A DNA stretch of 64,000 nucleotides from Streptomyces sp. GESEQ-35. GTDB taxonomy: Bacteria; Actinomycetota; Actinomycetes; Streptomycetales; Streptomycetaceae. The first letter of the stretch is position 1. Every line of letters starts with the position of its first letter. Shown here one piece after another: positions 8,693 to 16,239 of the stretch. Under the pieces are notes generated by a model. It did no database searches. It worked only from the letters and a program-made list of their open reading frames with translations, and was not told where the DNA came from. The translations under genes were made by a program, and so were the position numbers. Location: contig NZ_JAFFSX010000014.1 in NCBI RefSeq assembly GCF_017948485.1, positions 124,001 through 188,000 of the forward strand, in the 5' to 3' direction.

Positions 8693-9489
8693 GACGGCAC
8701 CTCGAAGGCTTTCAAGCGGTCAAGGATCTTGTCGGCGGTCGGGGATTCCATACGGTCCACCAGGCGTCCGTCCGCGAGGAAGACGACCTCGTCGGCATGG
8801 GCGGCGGCGGCCGGGTCGTGGGTGACCATGACGACCGTGCGGCCCGTCCGGCGTACGGCGCGGCCGAGCAGGCCCAGGACCTCCTCGCCGGAACGGGAGT
8901 CGAGGTTGCCGGTCGGCTCGTCGGCGAAGACCACGTCCGGCTGTCCGGCGAACGCCCGGGCCACGGCGACGCGTTGCTGCTGGCCGCCGGAGAGTTCGGA
9001 GGGCCGGTGGTGGAGCCGGTCGCGCAGACCGACCACGTCGATCAGCGCGTCGGTCCACTCCGGGTCGCCCTTGGTGCCCGCCAGGTCCAGCGGCAGCATG
9101 ATGTTCTCGGCGACGGTCAGCGTCGGCACCAGGTTGAACGCCTGGAACACGAAGCCCACCCGGTCGCGGCGCAGGAGCGTGAGGCGGCGGTCGTCGAGGG
9201 AGCCCAGCTCGGTGTCGCCGATGAAGGCGGCTCCCGAGGTGAGGGTGTCGAGGCCGGCCGCGCAGTGCATCAGGGTGGACTTGCCGGAGCCCGAGGGCCC
9301 CATGATCGCGGTGAAGCGGCCGGCCGGAAAGTCGACGCTCACGCCGTCCAGGGCGCGTACGGCGGTGTCGCCACCGCCGTACACCTTCACTGCGTCGACG
9401 ACACGTGCGGCGGTGCGCACTTCGGTCATCTCAGGGGTGGCGCGAAGCGCCTCGTTTGGGGTGGTGGTGGGAGACGGGCGGGACGTCAT
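8689..9489 (-). CDS. ABC transporter ATP-binding protein, MacB/LolD family
   Basis: A 266-residue ATPase with Walker A GPSGSGKSTLMH, Q loop GFVFQAFNLVPTLTVAEN, signature LSGGQQQRVAVARAFAG, Walker B DVVFADEPTGNLDSRSGEEV and the switch His in VMVTHDPAAAAHAD. It couples ATP hydrolysis to the FtsX permease encoded immediately downstream. ATG 9489 (MTSRPSPTTTPNEAL) overlaps the stop of the SHOCT gene by four bases, so all three genes are read as one unit. The first 25 residues are a Thr/Pro-rich extension before the ATPase core. Confidence 0.93.
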   Translation of the reverse strand: MTSRPSPTTTPNEALRATPEMTEVRTAARVVDAVKVYGGGDTAVRALDGVSVDFPAGRFTAIMGPSGSGKSTLMHCAAGLDTLTSGAAFIGDTELGSLDDRRLTLLRRDRVGFVFQAFNLVPTLTVAENIMLPLDLAGTKGDPEWTDALIDVVGLRDRLHHRPSELSGGQQQRVAVARAFAGQPDVVFADEPTGNLDSRSGEEVLGLLGRAVRRTGRTVVMVTHDPAAAAHADEVVFLADGRLVDRMESPTADKILDRLKAFEVPS

Positions 9490-9776
9490 GCCGCACCGCC
9501 CTTGCCCGTGCGTCCGAACTGCTCGTCCAGGACGGACAGCCGGCGCCAGTACTCGTCCTCGTCGATCTCGCCGGAGGCGAAGCGCCGGCCGAGCATGGCG
9601 ATCGGCGAGTCGCCCGAGGGGCGGTGGTCGTCCATCGGGCGCCACGGTCCGCGGCGGCCGCGCCAGACGGTGCGGCGCAGCAGCGTGACGGCGCCGACGA
9701 CGACGGCCGCCCAGATCAGCGGGAAGAACAGGATCCACGGGCCGGGCCCGCCGTCCCAGTTCGCCAGGGTCTGCAT
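9486..9776 (-). CDS. small membrane protein with SHOCT domain
   Basis: A 96-residue protein with one transmembrane helix at about 13-33 (ILFFPLIWAAVVVGAVTLL) and a C-terminal SHOCT motif (IAMLGRRFASGEIDEDEYWRRLSVLDEQF). SHOCT domains are short helical hairpins often found with transporters and oligomerising membrane proteins. It is the first gene of the exporter operon, coupled to the ATPase by a four-base overlap. Its role in the exporter is not established. Confidence 0.85.
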   Translation of the reverse strand: MQTLANWDGGPGPWILFFPLIWAAVVVGAVTLLRRTVWRGRRGPWRPMDDHRPSGDSPIAMLGRRFASGEIDEDEYWRRLSVLDEQFGRTGKGGAA

Positions 9777-9916
9777 CTCGGTTCATCTCCCTTGAGGGGT
9801 CTTCCGGTGATGCTTCGAGACTGGCTCCGGGGAGGGGTCCTGGTCGTCGTACGGCCAGCGGCAGTGTGTGTACCTCCCGGGGAGTAGGCGGGCCCTGACG
9901 AACTGCTCCATAGACT

Positions 9917-9938
9917 CTGTAACTACTAGTATGTACAG
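9917..9938. promoter_or_regulatory. 22-bp near-perfect palindrome, likely TetR operator
   Basis: Arms CTGTA (9917-9921) and TACAG (9934-9938) frame a perfect TACTAGTA centre; 18 of 22 positions are self-complementary. It lies between the divergent exporter operon and the TetR gene, ending eight bases before the preferred TetR ATG at 9946, which suits an autoregulated repressor controlling both directions. The regulator pairing is inferred from position. Confidence 0.65.
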
Positions 9939-9945
9939 TGATTCC

Positions 9946-10512
9946 ATGGGCACACCGGAGCGACTGATCGAGTCCACCCGCGAGCTGCTGTGGGAGCGCG
10001 GTTACGTGGGCACCAGCCCGAAGGCCATCCTGGAGCGCGCGGGCGCCGGACAGGGCAGCATGTACCACCACTTCAAGGGGAAACAGGACCTCGCCCTCGC
10101 CGCGATCCGGCGCACGGCCGAGGAGATGCGGGCTACCGCCGAGGGAGTAATCGACGGGCCGGGCACGCCGTACGAACGCATCGAGGCGTATCTGCGGCGC
10201 GAGCGCGACGTGCTGCGCGGCTGCCCGATCGGCCGGCTGACGATGGATCCGGACGTGGTGTCCAGCCCCGAGCTGCGCGCACCCGTGGACGACACGCTCG
10301 ACTGGCTCCGCGAACGGATCGCCGGGATCGTCGAAGAGGGCCAGGAGCAGGGCCAGTTCGCGTCCTCGCTGGACGGCGAGGAGATCGCGGCGACCGTCGT
10401 GGCGACCGTTCAGGGCGGCTACGTCCTGGCCCGCGCGTCCGGATCGCCTGCCGCGTTCGACGCGGGTGTCCGCGGACTGCTCTCCCTGCTCGCCCCCCGA
10501 CAGGAGCCCTGA
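9946..10512 (+). CDS. TetR-family regulator, probably of the divergent ABC exporter
   Basis: A 188-residue TetR protein. The N-terminal HTH reads RLIESTRELLWERGYVGTSPKAILERAGAGQGSMYHHFKGKQDLALAAIRRTAE. The C-terminal ligand domain (ERIEAYLRRERDVLRGCPIGRLTMDPDVV, Cys in CPIGRL) resembles the YcdC/LmrA-like subgroup. Starts at 9931 and 9946 are both in frame and neither has a good ribosome site, so the message may be nearly leaderless. 9946 is preferred because the 9931 codon lies inside the palindrome. It is divergent from the exporter genes. Confidence 0.88.
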   Translation: MGTPERLIESTRELLWERGYVGTSPKAILERAGAGQGSMYHHFKGKQDLALAAIRRTAEEMRATAEGVIDGPGTPYERIEAYLRRERDVLRGCPIGRLTMDPDVVSSPELRAPVDDTLDWLRERIAGIVEEGQEQGQFASSLDGEEIAATVVATVQGGYVLARASGSPAAFDAGVRGLLSLLAPRQEP

Positions 10513-10517
10513 GACAT

Positions 10518-10697
10518 ATGCGCATCACGAGGACACGACCCGACACCCGGCAGGGCCCGGCGGAGAACTTCACGGGGACCGTGTGGATCGACGAGATCGC
10601 CGCGCCCGCCGGTCCGTCGCGTCTGCGGATGTTCAACGTCCACTTGCATCTGTCGGCGCCGGGAAGGGACGAGCCGCCGCGGGGCCGGCAGTGGTGA
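10518..10697 (+). pseudogene. remnant of a cupin-family gene
   Basis: MRITRTRPDTRQGPAENF followed by GTVWIDEIAAPAGPSRLRMF is the typical N-terminus of a small cupin protein (about 130 residues, often annotated as cupin or carboxymuconolactone-type). After NVHL the expected metal-binding region (HTHPLGQ and onward) is missing; the frame runs into an unrelated LSAPGRDEPPRGRQW and stops at 10697, overlapping the next start. This is best read as a truncated, decayed gene of which about 45 residues remain. A functional 59-residue peptide is possible but unlikely. Confidence 0.65.
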
Positions 10698-11614
10698 CTG
10701 CGGTCCGTACGGTTGTGGGGGACGTGCGCCCCGGGGAGCTGGGCGTCGTCGACGCGCACGACCACCTGTTTCTCCGCAGCCCGCGGCTGCCCGGTCAGGA
10801 GTTGAACGACGCCTCGGCGGCACGGGCCGAACTGGAGGCGTTCCGCGCGGCCGGCGGGTCGGCCGTCGTGCAGTGGACGCCGTACGGCATGGGGCGGCGG
10901 GCCGCCGATCTGCCATTGCTGTCCCGCGAGACGGGGGTGCATGTCGTCGCAGCGACCGGGCTGCACCAGGCCGTGCACTACGACGACGGGACGCTCGCCG
11001 GGCTGCGCGGCAAGCTCGCCGACGTGTTCCTCGCGGAACTGACCGAAGGCATCGGGACGTCGGGCGTGCGCGCCGGGTTCATCAAGGTCGCGGGCGGCTT
11101 CCATGCACTGGATGCGCACGCCCGCTGGACGATGCGCGCGGCGGCCGAGGCGCACCGCGCGACCGGTGCGGCCATCGCCGTCCATCTGGAGCTGGGCACG
11201 GGTGCGCTCGACGTACTCGACCTGCTGTGCGGCGAGTTGGCGGTTCCGCCGGAGCGGGTCGTTCTCGGCCACCTCAACCGCTCCCCCGACCTGGTCGTGC
11301 ACCGCGAGGCCGCATTCAGTGGCTGCTATCTGGCCTTTGACGGCCCGTCACACGCCCACCACGCCACCGACTGGCGCATGCCGGACGCCGTACGGGCTCT
11401 GGCCGACGCCGGTTTCGGCGACCGCATCCTCCTCGGCGGCGACACGACGACCGCTCCGGCCCGCTCGGTCAACGGCGGTCCGGGGATGCCGTATCTGCTG
11501 CGCCGCGTGCGTACGCGGCTCGAAGTCGCCCTGGGCGCCGAGCTGGTGGGCCGGATCCTGACGGAGAACCCGGCCCGCGCCTTCGCCCGGCCGTCATCGA
11601 AGGAGTACAACTGA
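10694..11614 (+). CDS. phosphotriesterase-family metal-dependent hydrolase (lactonase-like)
   Basis: A 306-residue amidohydrolase-superfamily protein with a complete binuclear metal site: VVDAHDHLFL (HxH), carboxylated Lys in RAGFIKVAGG, His in AIAVHLELG and in VVLGHLNRSPD, and Asp in ILLGGDTTT. Members hydrolyse phosphotriesters, lactones or related esters; the natural substrate here cannot be read out. The start is GTG 10694 (or 10691), embedded in the end of the cupin remnant. The next gene, a tautomerase, begins one base after the stop, so the two are probably cotranscribed. Confidence 0.85.
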   Translation: MTAVRTVVGDVRPGELGVVDAHDHLFLRSPRLPGQELNDASAARAELEAFRAAGGSAVVQWTPYGMGRRAADLPLLSRETGVHVVAATGLHQAVHYDDGTLAGLRGKLADVFLAELTEGIGTSGVRAGFIKVAGGFHALDAHARWTMRAAAEAHRATGAAIAVHLELGTGALDVLDLLCGELAVPPERVVLGHLNRSPDLVVHREAAFSGCYLAFDGPSHAHHATDWRMPDAVRALADAGFGDRILLGGDTTTAPARSVNGGPGMPYLLRRVRTRLEVALGAELVGRILTENPARAFARPSSKEYN

Positions 11615-11615
11615 C

Positions 11616-12005
11616 ATGCCCTTCGTCCGTATCGACGCCCTCGGCGCAGACCCGGACCGGCTCGACGCACTGGGCCGCGCCGTGCACGACGCCCTCATGG
11701 AAACCATCGGCATCCCGCCCGACGACCGCTTCCAGGTCCTGGTCGGTCACGACGGGACCACGAGCACACTGCGCTACGACGACTACCTCGGCGTCCACCA
11801 CGACGACGGCATCGTCTTCGTCGCGATCACGCTGCGCGCCGGCCGGACACCCGCGCAGAAGCAGGCGCTGTACCGGCGCATCGCCGAACTCGCCCATGAC
11901 TACGCGGGCACCGAGCCGCGGAACGTGCTCGTTTCCCTGACCGAGAACGAGTCGGTCGACTGGTCGCTGGGGCACGGGGTGGCGCAGTACGTCGTACGCG
12001 ACTAG
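11616..12005 (+). CDS. tautomerase-family protein (4-oxalocrotonate tautomerase-like)
   Basis: A 129-residue protein starting MPFVRIDALGADPDRL, so that Pro-2 becomes the catalytic N-terminal proline after Met removal. The fused-length form (about 130 residues, two beta-alpha-beta units) matches the MSAD/cg10062-like tautomerases rather than the 62-residue 4-OT. The second half includes GIVFVAITLRAGRTPAQKQALYRRIAEL and VLVSLTENESVDWSLGHG. Directly downstream of the phosphotriesterase-like gene, suggesting sequential steps on a lactone or enol substrate; that pathway is inference. Confidence 0.87.
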   Translation: MPFVRIDALGADPDRLDALGRAVHDALMETIGIPPDDRFQVLVGHDGTTSTLRYDDYLGVHHDDGIVFVAITLRAGRTPAQKQALYRRIAELAHDYAGTEPRNVLVSLTENESVDWSLGHGVAQYVVRD

Positions 12006-12027
12006 GCCTCTTCTTTCGGCACCGTCG

Positions 12028-12645
12028 TCACGGGGCTGCATCTTCCTGTGTGATCGCTTGTCGTGCGCGCAGGACCCGGCTGGTCTCGTTGCACCAGTCG
12101 GCGTGTTCCTGCTCGAAACGGAGGCCGCGCAGACAGGTCAGGTACGGCCCGATCTTGTCGCCGGACGTCAGGAACGCCTGCTCGTCCAAGTCACCGCGCA
12201 GGCCATGCAGGAACCGGGTGAAGATGTCGATCTTGGCCGCGGCGATGGCGGCCCGCTCCTCCAGCTGTTCGATCACGGCTTTCACGGAGACGCTGTCCAC
12301 GGCCTGCACCTTGACCAGGAGGTCGTCCCGGACGAAGGACGGCTTGACCGGAGCCGCGGCGAAGCGCTCGAGCTCGGCGAGACCGGCGCCGGTGATCGTG
12401 AACAACCGCTTGGTCGGGCGGGACTCCTGAACCACGTTACGGCCCTCGACCAGGCCGCTCTTCTCCATCTTGGCCAGCTCCAGATAGAGCTGCTGGGGCA
12501 CCGCATGCCAGAAGTTGGCCATGCCCAGGTCGAATGTCTTGGCCAGCTGGTAGCCGCTGGACTCCCCGTCCAGCAAGGCCGCCAGCACCGCGTGCCGCAG
12601 AGCCACGATCGCCCTCCCTGCTCTCTCTGCCGCTGATGCTTCCAT
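12028..12645 (-). CDS. PadR-family transcriptional regulator
   Basis: A 205-residue protein with an N-terminal winged helix (LRHAVLAALLDGESSGYQLAKTFDLGMANFWHAVPQQLYLELAKMEKSGLV) and the helical Vir_act_alpha_C dimerisation domain in the second half. PadR proteins typically repress a divergent or adjacent gene for phenolic or xenobiotic metabolism. It is divergent from the carotenoid oxygenase gene across about 100 bases, so it probably controls the 12.7-19 kb catabolic unit. The start could also be an internal GTG at the VALRHAVL position. Confidence 0.9.
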   Translation of the reverse strand: MEASAAERAGRAIVALRHAVLAALLDGESSGYQLAKTFDLGMANFWHAVPQQLYLELAKMEKSGLVEGRNVVQESRPTKRLFTITGAGLAELERFAAAPVKPSFVRDDLLVKVQAVDSVSVKAVIEQLEERAAIAAAKIDIFTRFLHGLRGDLDEQAFLTSGDKIGPYLTCLRGLRFEQEHADWCNETSRVLRARQAITQEDAAP

Positions 12646-12672
12646 CCGCCCCTCCGCCTGTCGCGCAGGGGG

Positions 12673-12703
12673 TTGACCTCTTCGACTTACTCAACAATAT
12701 TAG
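12673..12703 (+). promoter_or_regulatory. AT-rich promoter/operator region for the catabolic unit
   Basis: TTGACC (12673-12678) and TATTAG (12698-12703) are plausible -35/-10 elements with a slightly long 19-bp spacer; AATATT gives a 17-bp alternative. The near-palindrome AATATTAGTATT (10 of 12 positions symmetric) overlaps the -10. It is an AT island in very GC-rich DNA, between the PadR gene and the oxygenase gene. PadR binding is a guess. Confidence 0.4.
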
Positions 12704-12743
12704 TATTCAGGATTATGACTATTCTCTCCGTCAGGGAGATGGC

Positions 12744-14117
12744 ATGAAAACGTCACCGAAGTCCCCGTACGACAGCGTCATGGCGCCGGCGACCGAGGAG
12801 GTCACGGCCTTCGATCTGCCCGTCACCGGCCGCATCCCGGCCGAGCTGAACGGCCGCTACCTGCGCAACGGGCCCAACCAGATGAACCTCGACGATCCCC
12901 TGCTGCATGTCTTCGTCGGCGACGGCATGGTCCACGGCGTGCGGCTGCGCGACGGCAAGGCGGAGTGGTACCGCAACCGCTGGGTCCGCTCCCAGCACAT
13001 CGCCAAGGCACTGGGCGAAGAGCCCCGACCCGGTGACTACCGCAGGAACGACCTCGGCGCGAACACCAGCGTCATGGGTCTCGGCGACCGTACCTTCGCC
13101 TTGATGGAGGGGGGCACCAGGCCGTACGAACTCTCCTACGACCTCGACACGTTGGGCCTCTGCGACTTCGGCGGGACCCTGCGCGAAGGCTTCACCGCCC
13201 ACCCGAAGGTCGACCCGGAGACCGGTGAGATCCACGCCGTCACCTATGACATCGGGGGCGACGCCGTGCGCTACCTGGTCGTCTCCCCGGCCGGCCTGGT
13301 CACCCGCACCGTGGAGATCCCGGCCCCGCACGGGCCGATGATGCACGACTTCTCGCTCACCCAGAAGTACGCCGTCCTCTACGACCTGCCCATCGCCTTC
13401 AGCCTGGAGGCGGCCAAGGCAGGCGAGAGGCTTCCGCTGGTGTGGCACGAGGGACGCGGCGGCCGGATCGGCCTGCTGCCCCGGGGCGGCACCGAGGTGC
13501 GCTGGATCGACATCCCGCCCTCCTGGGTCTTCCACACCCTCAACGCCTATGACGACGGTGACACGGTCGTGCTGGACCTGGTCCGGTATCCGAAGATGTT
13601 CGTCAATGCCCAGTTCCAGGGCAACAGCCTTCCCACACTGGACCGTTGGGTGGTCGACACCGTCACCGGTAAGGTGACCGAGACCTGTGTCGACGACCGC
13701 CCCCAGGAGTTCCCGGTGGTCAGCCCGGCCGTCGTCGGCGGCCCGTACCGCTATGGATACTCGGCTGTCACCGCCCCCCTGATCCGCTTCGCCGGACCGA
13801 CCGCCGAGCTGGAGGACCTGTCCGACGACTCGTTCGGCGACGCGCTGCTCAAGCACGACCTCACCAAGCAGTCCACGGAGGCGCACTACTTCGCCAAGGG
13901 GTGCTACGCCAGTGAGGCGTTCTTCGTGCCCGCCGAGAACGCGCGGGCGGAGGACGACGGTTACCTCATGGCGTACCTCTTCGATCCGGGCCGGGGCGCC
14001 AGCGACCTGGTGATCCTCTCCGGCCAGGACTTCACCGGCGCCCCCGTCGCCACGATCCATCTCCCCGCGCGCGTGCCGTTCGGCTTCCACGGCCGATGGA
14101 TCCCCGACCTGGCCTGA
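12744..14117 (+). CDS. carotenoid/stilbene cleavage oxygenase family protein
   Basis: A 457-residue non-haem iron dioxygenase. The four iron-binding histidines are in FTAHPKVDPETGE, GPMMHDFSLTQKYAV, SWVFHTLNAYDDGDT and PFGFHGRWIPD, and the N-terminus has the family signature GRYLRNGPNQ. The family cleaves a conjugated double bond in carotenoids, apocarotenoids or stilbenes such as lignostilbene. Length and lack of a signal peptide fit a soluble bacterial enzyme. ATG 12744 with GGGAG five bases upstream is chosen. It is first in a row with FadH-, acyl-CoA ligase- and dehydrogenase-like genes, suggesting that the cleavage product is CoA-activated and degraded. Confidence 0.92.
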   Translation: MKTSPKSPYDSVMAPATEEVTAFDLPVTGRIPAELNGRYLRNGPNQMNLDDPLLHVFVGDGMVHGVRLRDGKAEWYRNRWVRSQHIAKALGEEPRPGDYRRNDLGANTSVMGLGDRTFALMEGGTRPYELSYDLDTLGLCDFGGTLREGFTAHPKVDPETGEIHAVTYDIGGDAVRYLVVSPAGLVTRTVEIPAPHGPMMHDFSLTQKYAVLYDLPIAFSLEAAKAGERLPLVWHEGRGGRIGLLPRGGTEVRWIDIPPSWVFHTLNAYDDGDTVVLDLVRYPKMFVNAQFQGNSLPTLDRWVVDTVTGKVTETCVDDRPQEFPVVSPAVVGGPYRYGYSAVTAPLIRFAGPTAELEDLSDDSFGDALLKHDLTKQSTEAHYFAKGCYASEAFFVPAENARAEDDGYLMAYLFDPGRGASDLVILSGQDFTGAPVATIHLPARVPFGFHGRWIPDLA

Positions 14118-14150
14118 CGCTCGCGTCCCGACCGCAGAGAGCGAGTGACG

Positions 14151-16181
14151 ATGACCGAATATCCCCATCTGCTGCGCCCCCTCGACCTCGGGTTCACCAC
14201 CCTCCCCAACCGCGTGATCATGGGCTCGATGCACAGCGGTCTCGAGGACGGCAGCGGCCGACTCGACCGGCTCGCCGCGTTCTTCGCCGAGCGGGCGCGC
14301 GGTGGTGTGGGTCTCATGGTGACCGGCGGCTACTCGCCCAACGAGGCCGGGATGTTCTACCCGGGCGCCTGCAAACTCGGCACCACCGCCGAGGCGCGGC
14401 GGCACCGCGTGGTCACGGAGGCGGTGCACCAGGAAGGCGGCAGAATCGCGTTGCAGCTGCTGCACGCGGGGCGGTATGCCGACCACCCCGGTGTGGTGTC
14501 CGCCTCCGCGCTCCAGGCGCCGATCAAGCGGCACCGGCCCCGTTCCCTGACCGACCAGGAAATCCGTGCCCACATAGCCGACTTCGGCCGGTCGGCCGCC
14601 CTCGCCCGCGAGGCGGAGTACGACGGCATCGAGGTCATGGGCAGCGAGGGCTACCTCATCAATCAGTTCCTGGCGCCGCGCACCAACCACCGCACGGACG
14701 CCTGGGGCGGCACGGCCGAGAAGCGGCGGCGGATCGCGGTGGAGATCGTCCGGTCCTGTCGGAAGGCCGTCGGGCACGACTTCGTCATCATCTACCGGCT
14801 GTCCATGCTGGAGCTGGTCGAGGACGGTCAGACCTGGGACGAAGTCGTCGCTCTCGCCAAGGAGGTCGAGGCGGCCGGTGCCACGATCATCAACACCGGT
14901 ATCGGCTGGCACGAGGCCCGCGTGCCCACCATCGTCACCTCCGTGCCGCGGGCTGCCTTCACCGCCGTCACCGGCAAGCTCAGACAGCACATCGGCATCC
15001 CGGTGGTCGCCTCCAACCGGATCAACATGCCGCAGGTCGCCGAGGAGGTGCTGGCCCGCGGCGACGCCGATCTGGTCTCCATGGCCCGCCCGTTGCTCGC
15101 CGACCCCGAGTGGGTGGCCAAGGCCTCGGCCGGCCGGGCGGACGAGATCAACACCTGTATCGCCTGCAACCAGGCATGCCTGGACCACACCTTCACCCGG
15201 ACGACCGCCTCCTGCCTGGTCAATCCGCGCGCCGGCCGCGAGACCACGCTGCGTCTCGATCCGGTGCGGCGCGTCAAGCGGGTCGCCGTCGTCGGTGCGG
15301 GACCGGCCGGACTGTCCTGCGCGGTGACCCTCGCCGAACGCGGCCACCGGGTCGAGCTGTTCGAGGCGACGGACACGATCGGCGGGCAGTTCGACATCGC
15401 CTGCCGCATCCCGGGCAAGGAGGAGTTCGCCGAGACCATCCGCTACTACCGCCGCCGCATCGAACGCACCCGCGTCACCCTGCACCTGAACACCCGGGCC
15501 ACCGCGGCCGCGCTGGCCGCGGACGGCTTCGACGAAGTGGTCGTCGCGACGGGCGTCGTCCCACGGGTGCCGGACATCCCCGGCATCGACCATCCTTCCG
15601 TGCTGTCGTACGTCGATGTCGTACGGCACGGAGCATCGGTCGGTGAGCGGGTGGCCGTGATCGGTGCGGGCGGAATCGGCGTCGACGTGAGCGAGTTCCT
15701 GACGCACTCCAAGTCGCCGACCCTCGATCTCCAGGCGTGGCGGACCGAGTGGGGTATCGACATCGACACCGAGGACCTGCGCGGTGGCCTGGTCGGACCG
15801 AAGCCCGAGCCGTCGCCCCGAAAGGTGTATCTGCTGCAACGCAGGACTTCCCGTATCGGCAAGGACCTCGGGAAGACCACTGGTTGGGTTCATCGGGCCG
15901 TGCTGCGGGCCAAGGGCGTGGAGCAGATCGTCGGGGTCGGCTACGAGCGGATCGACGATGCGGGACTGCACATCTCGTACGGTCCCGAGCGGCAACGGCC
16001 CCAGGTGCTCGCCGTCGACACCGTGGTGGTCTGCGCAGGCCAGGAACCAGTGCGTGATCTCGTCGACGGGTTGACCGAACGGGACATCACCACACACCTC
16101 ATCGGCGGCGCGGACGTCGCCGCCGAACTGGACGCCAAGCGTGCCATCGAGCAGGGCACACGGCTCGCCGCGGCGATCTGA
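14151..16181 (+). CDS. NADH:flavin oxidoreductase, FadH-like 2,4-dienoyl-CoA reductase
   Basis: A 676-residue two-part enzyme. Residues 1-360 form an OYE-type TIM barrel (LLRPLDLGFTTLPNRVIMGSMHSGLE; LQLLHAGRY). The iron-sulfur Cys motif is NTCIACNQACLDH followed by TASCLVNP. The C-terminal half carries two Rossmann folds, VAVVGAGPAGLSCAVTLAERGH for FAD and VAVIGAGGIGVDVSEF for NADPH. This is the architecture of FadH, which removes 4,5-double bonds in unsaturated acyl-CoA. ATG 14151 lines up with E. coli FadH; GTG 14145 is possible. It lies 33 bases after the oxygenase gene. Confidence 0.93.
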   Translation: MTEYPHLLRPLDLGFTTLPNRVIMGSMHSGLEDGSGRLDRLAAFFAERARGGVGLMVTGGYSPNEAGMFYPGACKLGTTAEARRHRVVTEAVHQEGGRIALQLLHAGRYADHPGVVSASALQAPIKRHRPRSLTDQEIRAHIADFGRSAALAREAEYDGIEVMGSEGYLINQFLAPRTNHRTDAWGGTAEKRRRIAVEIVRSCRKAVGHDFVIIYRLSMLELVEDGQTWDEVVALAKEVEAAGATIINTGIGWHEARVPTIVTSVPRAAFTAVTGKLRQHIGIPVVASNRINMPQVAEEVLARGDADLVSMARPLLADPEWVAKASAGRADEINTCIACNQACLDHTFTRTTASCLVNPRAGRETTLRLDPVRRVKRVAVVGAGPAGLSCAVTLAERGHRVELFEATDTIGGQFDIACRIPGKEEFAETIRYYRRRIERTRVTLHLNTRATAAALAADGFDEVVVATGVVPRVPDIPGIDHPSVLSYVDVVRHGASVGERVAVIGAGGIGVDVSEFLTHSKSPTLDLQAWRTEWGIDIDTEDLRGGLVGPKPEPSPRKVYLLQRRTSRIGKDLGKTTGWVHRAVLRAKGVEQIVGVGYERIDDAGLHISYGPERQRPQVLAVDTVVVCAGQEPVRDLVDGLTERDITTHLIGGADVAAELDAKRAIEQGTRLAAAI

Positions 16182-16239
16182 GCCCGTGCGTCGCAGCGAG
16201 GCACACCCCCTGCCGAGCCGCCGAGAGGACGGAGCTGCC

